NCBI GenBank assembly: GCA_903886985.1
Contig: CAISOI010000521.1
Location: 1-5,413 of the forward strand
Direction: 5' to 3'
DNA length: 5,413 bases
Source: an uncultured Chthonomonas sp.
GTDB taxonomy: Bacteria; Armatimonadota; Chthonomonadetes; Chthonomonadales; CAJBBX01
Shown piece by piece: positions 1 through 5,413 of this stretch. A program made the translations under genes and the position numbers. Within the stretch, counting starts at the first letter, position 1. Each line of letters starts with the position of its first letter. The notes beneath the pieces were generated by a model. That model was not told the DNA's origin and ran no database searches. It worked only from the letters and a program-made list of their open reading frames with translations.

Positions 1-1001
1 CGATCTTTTGGTCGAATGCCAATAGCTCTCTTTGGCGCAGGAACGTCTTGAACCTGTTCCAGAGCAGATTTCAGTTTGCCTGCCAGTCTGCCCCATTGGG
101 AATCTCCCAGAGTAAGGGCAATGATCTTACCTGCCTCGGACAGCTTCACGCCCTCCGAGACATCCAGACCATATCCAATTCCATAAGGGTAGGTTATTTG
201 TGGGACAGGTCCGTTGCTCATGCCCGTATTTGCAACACTTTTTAAATCCAGGTCCACCAACGGTTTCTGTGGCCACGAGCCGAATTGGGATTTGACGAGC
301 GCCTCAGCGTGCTCAAGGGTAATGTCCCCAACAATCACCACAGTCACATTGTTCGGAACATACCATTTGCGATAGAATTCTACGATCGTCTCATTGGAAA
401 GATGTTTGAGCGATTCGACCTCACCGAGCACCGGATGGGCATATGAGGTTCCTGAAAAAAGCGATGTGTTCAGTAAAGATCGCAGCTGTTTGACTTCGTC
501 ATTACGACCGCGTGCCATCTCATCCAAGATCACTGCGCGCTCGATTTCGGTCTGTTTTGAATCTAGGGAGGCATTTCGCAAAGCATCTGCAACAACTGTG
601 ACCGCAGAGTCAATGTAGTCTTTGGCGACAGTAGTATAGTAATGAGCACTGTTTTGCGTGGTACTGGCGTTTAGCGTAGCTCCCAAATCCTCAATAGCCG
701 AGTCAATCTCACCGGGCTTGCGAGTTGGAGTACCCTTGAAGATCAGATGTTCCAAAAAATGAGCTGCACCGGACTGATTGGAAAGTTCCTTGCCAGCCCC
801 TGCTTTAACCCAGACATCCAGAGCTACTAGAGGCAAAGTGCTCTTATGGTTTACAATTAATCGCAAGCCGTTTGGCAACACCTTGAGCGAGGCGGGCGTA
901 TCCTGCGCTTTACTACAGGACGATATTAACGTGAGTAGCGAAGCAAAGACAAATCCGAACGACAGCCCACATCCGCGCACCAATTTATGACACTTACACA
1001 T
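1..1001 (-). CDS. M16-family zinc metallopeptidase, putative lipoprotein (3' end beyond window)
   Basis: A continuous frame runs from ATG 1001 to the left edge with no stop, giving 333 residues; an in-frame TAG two codons upstream of the ATG limits the start. The inverted zinc motif HFLEH is at residues 81-85, inside GAAHFLEHLIFKGT. ERAVILDE at 154-161 supplies the third ligand: Glu161 lies 75 residues after His85, the same spacing as in mitochondrial processing peptidase beta, and Glu154 matches its upstream conserved Glu. A Peptidase_M16 domain (about 38-185) is followed by the start of the M16_C domain (YVPNNVTVVIVGDITLEHAE, from 214). The N-terminus has a basic region, a hydrophobic stretch (FGFVFASLLTLISS) and Cys29 in an ISS-C lipobox, so lipid anchoring is likely. 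Several extra cysteines (2, 4, 11) sit in the n-region, which is odd. All visible catalytic residues are intact. Family members process or degrade peptides; the substrate here is unknown. It lies 37 bp downstream of lptD. No clear Shine-Dalgarno precedes the ATG. Confidence 0.9.
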   Translation of the reverse strand, partial: MCKCHKLVRGCGLSFGFVFASLLTLISSCSKAQDTPASLKVLPNGLRLIVNHKSTLPLVALDVWVKAGAGKELSNQSGAAHFLEHLIFKGTPTRKPGEIDSAIEDLGATLNASTTQNSAHYYTTVAKDYIDSAVTVVADALRNASLDSKQTEIERAVILDEMARGRNDEVKQLRSLLNTSLFSGTSYAHPVLGEVESLKHLSNETIVEFYRKWYVPNNVTVVIVGDITLEHAEALVKSQFGSWPQKPLVDLDLKSVANTGMSNGPVPQITYPYGIGYGLDVSEGVKLSEAGKIIALTLGDSQWGRLAGKLKSALEQVQDVPAPKRAIGIRPKD

Positions 1002-1013
1002 ATTCTAATTGTA
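1002..1013 (-). promoter_or_regulatory. Possible -10 elements directly before the M16 ATG
   Basis: On the minus strand TACAAT (1008-1013) and TAGAAT (1002-1007) lie in tandem immediately before the ATG. Both resemble the TANNNT -10 hexamer. TACAAT would place the transcription start at or next to the A of the ATG, as in leaderless mRNAs, which would fit the lack of a Shine-Dalgarno. No good -35 box is seen 17 nt upstream, so this is weak. Confidence 0.22.
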
Positions 1014-1038
1014 CTACATGCAAGGTGATTGGTGGATA

Positions 1039-3399
1039 TCAATCCCCAATACTGGTATCAATAGCCTGTCCAAATTGACCGACTCCAAATCGTTGGAAGG
1101 TCGGCAAGCCCTTGATCCTTAAAGAGAAGAGAATCTGTTTGTCGTTTGTGTAACCAAACGGATTGTTTATGTAAGTGAATGAGGCTTCCATGCAGTGCAA
1201 GTCCTTGATGATCTGAAGATTTGTACTCTCAAATCTGCTCATATACCCGTTGTATTGAAATAGTCCGAGAATGCGCCACTCTTTAAGGATGGGCCAATTA
1301 AAATAGCTGTTCAGTTGCCCAAACGTATGGCGTTGAGGATCGTATTTCGCGACGATGTCTGTAGAAAACTGATTCCCGCCACGAAATCTAAGATCAAACG
1401 TCGAGGTTATGAACTTACCGGTATTGGGATCAAAGGTGTTCAAGTTCTTAAATCGGAACCAGTCAACCGGTCGGATCATCATGTTTGTCGAGAGCGTCTG
1501 CCAAGGTGCCTGAACACCTCCAAACTGATTGTGGGATAGATCATATCCAACCCGCGCAGAGAGTTGAAATGCCTTATTATCTAACAGTCCAGCATCGGCA
1601 TTCAGGGCATGGAAACGGCTCTGTTGATCGAATCTAAATGGAGAGCCGCCTTCCGACTGTTGATATGCATAGTTTATATTGATTCCCGACTTATGACCGA
1701 AATGCTCTGACAAAGTAGTGTTGTTCTTTACAACATACTGTGCAATTCCGCCTACACCATAAAGATACTGCTGGAAGCCTCCCGAAACATTCAAGTCCGT
1801 TGACGGGGTTAAGGTGTAATGTGAGTTATTAACATCAAACCCAGCCACTAGTCGCTCTGTCTGCACCGTTGACGTACCTGAACTGGATCCGAAATTTGTG
1901 CTTCCCTCACTATAGTTGCCAGCAGAAACTAAAAATGTTACTGGTGCCCTGGAAAGAGGTCCACTGGTAAACCTATAATTGTTGAGGGACAACTCGGGCA
2001 ACTTTTCGACGCCATTGAAAAAGGACTGTTGGCTCTGTTGACCAATTGGTACTTTTTTGTTAGCCGCCGCTTGAAACGTGTAGTTCTTCTCACGGTCATC
2101 AAATTGGAATTTGGTGGTCAGCGAATCATTCGTCTGAGTGATAGCGGCTAAATTTCCACTTCCCGGTGAGTTATTTTGCAAATGGGAATAGTCGGCATTA
2201 AGCTGCAGAGTCGAGGTTTTGGATAGCTGAATACCTTGACCAAGACTGCTCGAAAGATTGCTGGTGTTGTATCCTCCACTTCCAGTCGCAGTCCCAGCCG
2301 AACTGGTTGTGGATCTATTGAGCGTAAACTGTGTATTCAGTCCTTCCCAGTTTCTGCCGTAAGTAAATTGATTACTGATATTTGTTGTAGCAGGTACCGC
2401 GAGGTAGCTGTTCTGTTGGAGTGAGTTCGCGAAAGTGATCTCCTGCCCACCTCCAATGTTCTCTCGATGGTTCTGCTTTATGGATATGTCCTTGGTAAAA
2501 CCATTGGTAGGAATTGCATAAATTGCAAACGCACCAGCAAATTTTGCAAAGTTATAAGCCTGCTCGGTACCAAGGCCGAGTCCCTTTTTTTGCATCAAAT
2601 CGACGTGAACTAATCCGGGGACATGCTCCGCAATATACGTGTTAAACGTCTGTTTGGCGAAATAGCCTTCATCGACCGATTGCCCCACCACAGGCATATG
2701 ACTAGCAGAAAATCTCTTTGGCGCCTTATCCAGTGGAATTACAAATTTTGACAAAGTAAGCAGCTTATGACCCCACAAATAGAACGCAACCTTTCGTAAA
2801 GTCGCTTTCTTCCCCGGCTCCACTTCCACATCCTGAGCCAACATGTAATAGTGCGGATCGGGATTGTCACAGGTTGTCGCGATGAGCTTCGATCCAAACA
2901 GATTGCCGTTGCGAGTGCCACTGACCTCCTCGCCTGACAACAAGAGTGGCACAGTGAGTTGGGACTTAATAAAATCCGGAGACAACACAGTGTGGAGATT
3001 CACAACCCGATAGCCCTTCGATCTTGGACGAAAATAGATACCGTCACCGGTTATCGTCTGGCCCCTAACGCTTAACGTTGGATTACCAGTCAGAACGAGC
3101 TCTTTGTCCCAATCGCCTTCCAATCGATCTGCTTCGAGATGGTATTCGCCAATGTCTATCTTCACTCCACGACCGTGAACAACGGAGCCTTCAGAAGACA
3201 GCGACTCATAAGAGATCTTGGCGGGCTCCTTATTTGTTGGGAGTGGGGGCAGCCCTTCTTGGCGGCGAGTTGGAGGGTTGGCACCTTGTTGTGGAATTGG
3301 TCGCGCCAAGTCCGGGCGATCGTTGACATCCCCAGGTCTTTGAGCATCGATCCCAACAGCGAACAGAAGTAAAACAGCCACCAGAGAGAGTGGTTTCAC
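1039..3399 (-). CDS. lptD: LptD-like outer-membrane LPS assembly protein (OstA/Imp family)
   Basis: The product is 786 aa, the typical LptD size (E. coli LptD is 784). LptD is the outer-membrane beta-barrel that inserts LPS in the outer leaflet. A Sec signal peptide is visible (MKPLSLVAVLLLFAVGIDA, likely cut after Ala19), followed by a Pro-rich linker to about residue 60. An OstA/LptA-like beta-jellyroll follows at about 65-225, including LVLTGNPTLSVRGQTITGDG and TTCDNPDPHYYMLAQDVEVE. The rest alternates polar and aromatic residues as in a large barrel, with Ser/Thr/Gly/Asn-rich probable loops (361-388, 498-512) and a C-terminal part ending in HCMEASFTYINNPFG and LFSLRIKGLP. The protein has only two cysteines, Cys177 and Cys736, at places matching the jellyroll and C-terminal disulfide cysteines of E. 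coli LptD. The start is GTG 3399, chosen because the signal peptide begins there and GGAGG lies 5 nt upstream. The stop is TGA 1039-1041. Sequence identity to proteobacterial LptD looks low, so the call rests on architecture, cysteines and the permease neighbour. Confidence 0.88.
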   Translation of the reverse strand: MKPLSLVAVLLLFAVGIDAQRPGDVNDRPDLARPIPQQGANPPTRRQEGLPPLPTNKEPAKISYESLSSEGSVVHGRGVKIDIGEYHLEADRLEGDWDKELVLTGNPTLSVRGQTITGDGIYFRPRSKGYRVVNLHTVLSPDFIKSQLTVPLLLSGEEVSGTRNGNLFGSKLIATTCDNPDPHYYMLAQDVEVEPGKKATLRKVAFYLWGHKLLTLSKFVIPLDKAPKRFSASHMPVVGQSVDEGYFAKQTFNTYIAEHVPGLVHVDLMQKKGLGLGTEQAYNFAKFAGAFAIYAIPTNGFTKDISIKQNHRENIGGGQEITFANSLQQNSYLAVPATTNISNQFTYGRNWEGLNTQFTLNRSTTSSAGTATGSGGYNTSNLSSSLGQGIQLSKTSTLQLNADYSHLQNNSPGSGNLAAITQTNDSLTTKFQFDDREKNYTFQAAANKKVPIGQQSQQSFFNGVEKLPELSLNNYRFTSGPLSRAPVTFLVSAGNYSEGSTNFGSSSGTSTVQTERLVAGFDVNNSHYTLTPSTDLNVSGGFQQYLYGVGGIAQYVVKNNTTLSEHFGHKSGININYAYQQSEGGSPFRFDQQSRFHALNADAGLLDNKAFQLSARVGYDLSHNQFGGVQAPWQTLSTNMMIRPVDWFRFKNLNTFDPNTGKFITSTFDLRFRGGNQFSTDIVAKYDPQRHTFGQLNSYFNWPILKEWRILGLFQYNGYMSRFESTNLQIIKDLHCMEASFTYINNPFGYTNDKQILFSLRIKGLPTFQRFGVGQFGQAIDTSIGD

Positions 3400-4550
3400 T
3401 CACCCCTCCAGAGGAAATAGAGACCGACAAGGCAGAACAACGCATTCTGCCCCCATGCCGCGACGGCAGGTGGAACAGCATCTGGAAACCGGGAACCAAT
3501 AATCTTGGCAGCAAGCAGCATATTCCAGTAGACAAAAACAAGGCAGATGCTGAGCAGTACTCCCATGAAGTTACCAGCCTTGGCAAATCGCAACGCTAGA
3601 GGTGGGCAGACAACCGCAAAGACCAGACACGAAAACGGAACGGACAGCTTGAAGTGATATTCCAAAAGGGTGAGTGCATCCACTTTGATTCGCGTCACAC
3701 CCGTGTTGCGCTGTCCCTCGACTGCCTTTTGTTGCTGCGCAATAGCCCCCGCCAGGTCGGCGAAAGTGCGGGTTGCTGCGGCAGAATAGAGCGGTAACTG
3801 CATCGGAATGCCCATAAACGTCTGCTCAACCAAACGAAAGTTAATGGTCAATGTTTTGGCAAATGCAAATCTCTCATCAAATCCATGATTAAGATATTTG
3901 TGTACTTTTGCGTCGTACATCGTCCAGACACCGTTATCATAATCTGCACTGTCCGCCATGATTATCATCAACGGACCGCCTGCCATATCCCGCTGAATAA
4001 CTGTAATCTTGTTCAGCTTTGCCTTGTGGGAATCTGGTATTAACTCAATTGAATCGATATAAGCAGAAAATCGTTTGTCTTTACTCTGCACAACTTGTTG
4101 AGCCTGCGGAACGAAAACAGCGGTAGATCGCGAAAGATCTGTAATGGTCTGCTCATATCTCTGGTTAGACCACGGTACAACTCTCTCCCCAAAATAGAAG
4201 TCAACGAAGCTGAGAAGTAATCCTATGACCATTATAGGCAAGAATATTCTTTTGAGACTAACTCCGGCGGCCCGCATTACCGTGATTTCAGAGTCACGGG
4301 CAAGGCGGCTAACCAGAAGTGAAGACGCTATTGCCATCGCAACCGGCATAGTTAAGCTGACCAGATAGGGAATAAAATAGAGTGCGACTTTTATGATTCC
4401 TGCAGGAGGGATTTTTGCAGTTAGAAAGACATCTGCATTGTTGTAAAGCACTGTTCCTGTAAGCATGAGAACGACCGCCCCCTGACCTATCAGGAACGGT
4501 ACTATCATCTCTCGAGCAAGGTAGCGGTCAAGGCGTTTCATGGTGCGCAT
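3396..4550 (-). CDS. lptF: LptF/LptG-family LPS export permease (YjgP/YjgQ)
   Basis: The product is 384 aa, close to the usual size of about 360-390 aa for this family. The family's permeases pair with the LptB ATPase in the inner membrane and push LPS into the periplasmic bridge. The expected layout is visible: an N-terminal amphipathic MKRLDRYLAREM; hydrophobic segments near 15-36, 54-80 and 101-121; a large periplasmic region at about 122-295 (the beta-jellyroll domain); then segments near 300-321, 328-350 and 361-382. DSEITVMRAAGVSLKRI (residues 86-102) matches the cytoplasmic coupling-helix motif and is closer to LptF (SEITVM) than to LptG. TM1 also lacks the lysine cluster known at the end of TM1 in E. 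coli LptG. The F/G assignment remains tentative. ATG 4550 has no clear Shine-Dalgarno; an in-frame ATG at 4541 (Met4, MKRLDRYL) is an equally plausible start and matches typical family N-termini. The 3' end overlaps lptD by 4 bp. LptB and a second permease are not in this window. Confidence 0.93.
   Translation of the reverse strand: MRTMKRLDRYLAREMIVPFLIGQGAVVLMLTGTVLYNNADVFLTAKIPPAGIIKVALYFIPYLVSLTMPVAMAIASSLLVSRLARDSEITVMRAAGVSLKRIFLPIMVIGLLLSFVDFYFGERVVPWSNQRYEQTITDLSRSTAVFVPQAQQVVQSKDKRFSAYIDSIELIPDSHKAKLNKITVIQRDMAGGPLMIIMADSADYDNGVWTMYDAKVHKYLNHGFDERFAFAKTLTINFRLVEQTFMGIPMQLPLYSAAATRTFADLAGAIAQQQKAVEGQRNTGVTRIKVDALTLLEYHFKLSVPFSCLVFAVVCPPLALRFAKAGNFMGVLLSICLVFVYWNMLLAAKIIGSRFPDAVPPAVAAWGQNALFCLVGLYFLWRGE
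3405..3409 (-). promoter_or_regulatory. Shine-Dalgarno for lptD, inside the lptF 3' end
   Basis: On the minus strand GGAGG is followed by 5 nt and then the GTG start of lptD. It lies within the last codons of the permease gene, whose TGA stop overlaps the GTG (GTGA). This site decides the GTG start and points to translational coupling of permease and LptD. It is the only strong ribosome binding site among the three gene starts in the window. Confidence 0.8.
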
Positions 4551-4552
4551 TA

Positions 4553-4583
4553 TGACATACGCAGTTCTGCGCCGAGAATGTCA
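4553..4583. repeat. Nested inverted repeat in the hpnE-lptF gap
   Basis: Outer arms TGACAT (4553-4558) and ATGTCA (4578-4583) are exact reverse complements. They enclose a second palindrome, CGCAGTTCTGCG (4560-4571, 5-bp arms around 2 bp). The element fills most of the 41-bp gap and ends within a few bases of the permease ATG. No T-run follows on either strand, so it does not look like an intrinsic terminator. It could be an operator or an RNA hairpin near the start codon, or chance. Confidence 0.4.
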
Positions 4584-4591
4584 CAGTCACT

Positions 4592-5413
4592 TCACACCCG
4601 CGTCAATAATTTAGCCAATCCGTTGAGAGGAAGACCGCACGCAAGTAGCTGTTTGGGATGCCCGGTCGATTCCAACACTGCTTCCGCCGCCAAATAGCCC
4701 GATCTCGCGGCCCCCTCCATAGTGCTTGGCCATCCCGTTTGCGTCCATTCGCCGGCTATAAACATGTTTGGAATGGGGCTTCGCTGCGTGGGGCGCAAGC
4801 TCTCAATTCCAACTTTCGGGGAGAAAGTGGCTTTCCGCTCCTTCAGTACATAGGACTTGAGCAACTTTGCTGATCGAGTCTGAGGAATCGCGAAATGGAC
4901 GTCCGCCAGAACAATTTCAAGGATATCTTCTTTGGATTTGGCGGTTAATTCCCGCGAACCCGAGATGACAACACTAAGATAGGTTGACGTTTTATCAACT
5001 AAATCGAAGTTCAAATTCTTGTTGAAAATCCAATCTGACTCCTTGTCCAACAGGGCGAGTGCTTCCGGCGCATCAATCTTGCCCTCAAACCATAGGTGGA
5101 CTCCAACAATAGGCGAAGTTTCAATGGAACGCAGTTTTTCGAAATAGTCGACGCCGGTTGTGAGTTCCTCCGGCACAAGCTTTAACAATAAATCCTGTTG
5201 CAATGCAAATACATAATAATCCGCTTGAACGGTCTCACCCTGAACAGTCTCCAGTGAAGTCAGTCGCCCTTTCTCATGATTGACTCTATCTATGGTGGAT
5301 TTCAAATTGACGGTTCCGCCCCGCGACTCAATGTATTGAATGGTCGGCTCGGTGTAGAGACTGCCAAATGGTAGACGAGGTACACCAAAATGAAATGCGG
5401 TTGGATGACATAG
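4592..5413 (-). CDS. hpnE: HpnE-like squalene-associated FAD-dependent oxidoreductase, C-terminal part (5' end beyond window)
   Basis: The frame is open to the right edge and ends at TGA 4592-4594, giving 273 visible residues. The window opens mid-protein with a GVPRLPFGSLYTEP stretch followed by ESRGGTVNL, the substrate-domain region that precedes the FAD-domain return strand in this superfamily. PIVGVHLWFEGKI lies at visible residues 101-113. The best signature is near the C-terminus: FIAGEWTQTGWPSTMEGA followed by RSGYLAA (about residues 218-243), the C-terminal FAD-contacting motif of amine oxidase/phytoene desaturase-type flavoproteins, in the TGWPxTMEGAxRSG form typical of HpnE. HpnE acts in squalene formation, reducing hydroxysqualene for hopanoid synthesis. 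The N-terminal Rossmann GxGxxG motif is outside the window, so intactness cannot be judged. A TTG at 5305 could be taken as a start, but homologous-looking sequence continues 36 codons upstream to the edge. A carotenoid desaturase is the main alternative. It lies 41 bp upstream of the permease gene on the same strand. Confidence 0.82.
   Translation of the reverse strand, partial: LCHPTAFHFGVPRLPFGSLYTEPTIQYIESRGGTVNLKSTIDRVNHEKGRLTSLETVQGETVQADYYVFALQQDLLLKLVPEELTTGVDYFEKLRSIETSPIVGVHLWFEGKIDAPEALALLDKESDWIFNKNLNFDLVDKTSTYLSVVISGSRELTAKSKEDILEIVLADVHFAIPQTRSAKLLKSYVLKERKATFSPKVGIESLRPTQRSPIPNMFIAGEWTQTGWPSTMEGAARSGYLAAEAVLESTGHPKQLLACGLPLNGLAKLLTRV

Noticed and set aside
48..990. Short plus-strand ORFs (48-245, 394-618, 778-990)
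   Set aside because: They lie opposite the M16 peptidase reading frame, which carries clear family motifs throughout; their translations show no recognisable domains.
1002..1038. A terminator after lptD
   Set aside because: The 37-bp gap holds no stem-loop with a T-run, so read-through into the peptidase gene is more likely.
1315..2424. Plus-strand ORFs 1315-1539 and 2236-2424
   Set aside because: They are antisense to the continuous lptD frame, have low-complexity translations and no ribosome binding site that I can see.
2739..3586. Overlapping short ORFs on both strands (2739-2921, 3078-3326, 3139-3372, 3162-3356, 3230-3586, 3390-3599)
   Set aside because: All are out-of-frame shadows of lptD or the permease 3' end. 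The 118-residue minus frame at 3230-3586 crosses the lptF-lptD junction but is explained by the two real frames.
4560..4571. CGCAGTTCTGCG as a rho-independent terminator of hpnE
   Set aside because: The stem is very short and there is no following T-run on the minus strand; the permease start follows at once.
4658..4873. Plus-strand ORF of 71 residues
   Set aside because: It is antisense to the most conserved FAD-motif region of the hpnE-like gene.
5303..5305. TTG as the start codon of the hpnE-like gene
   Set aside because: The frame continues upstream to the window edge with family-like sequence (GVPRLPFGSLYTEP), so the gene is a longer, truncated one.

Overview
All four genes in this window lie on the minus strand and probably form one transcription unit, read from high to low coordinates. 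The products are (1) the C-terminal part of an HpnE-type, squalene-associated FAD oxidoreductase, which runs off the right edge; (2) an inner-membrane permease of the LptF/LptG family; (3) an LptD-like outer-membrane LPS-assembly protein; and (4) the N-terminal part of an M16 zinc metallopeptidase with a lipoprotein-type signal, which runs off the left edge.

The organism must be a diderm (LPS or LPS-like) bacterium, because it encodes both the inner-membrane permease and the outer-membrane translocon of the Lpt bridge. The HpnE-like enzyme suggests squalene/hopanoid (or carotenoid) synthesis. GC content looks balanced, and the LptD barrel is divergent from proteobacterial versions. This fits a less-studied diderm phylum (Armatimonadota-like or Acidobacteriota-like lineages come to mind), but no phylum can be fixed from this sequence.

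Layout: 5413-4592 hpnE-like (5' end missing); 4591-4551, a 41-bp gap with a nested inverted repeat; 4550-3396 lptF/G; a 4-bp GTGA overlap with a strong GGAGG ribosome binding site; 3399-1039 lptD; 1038-1002, a 37-bp gap with two -10-like hexamers; 1001-1 M16 peptidase (3' end missing). No stretch over 300 bp lacks a gene. I see no RNA gene, mobile element, CRISPR array or convincing rho-independent terminator.

Together the set looks like an envelope-biogenesis cluster. The permease (with an LptB ATPase not in this window) would extract LPS from the inner membrane and LptD would insert it in the outer leaflet. The terpenoid enzyme would make a membrane lipid, and the lipid-anchored peptidase may act in the envelope. 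I do not see a clearly new system. The points most worth a second look are the reduced two-cysteine layout of LptD, the lipoprotein M16 peptidase next to it, and the co-location of a squalene-pathway enzyme with LPS transport.
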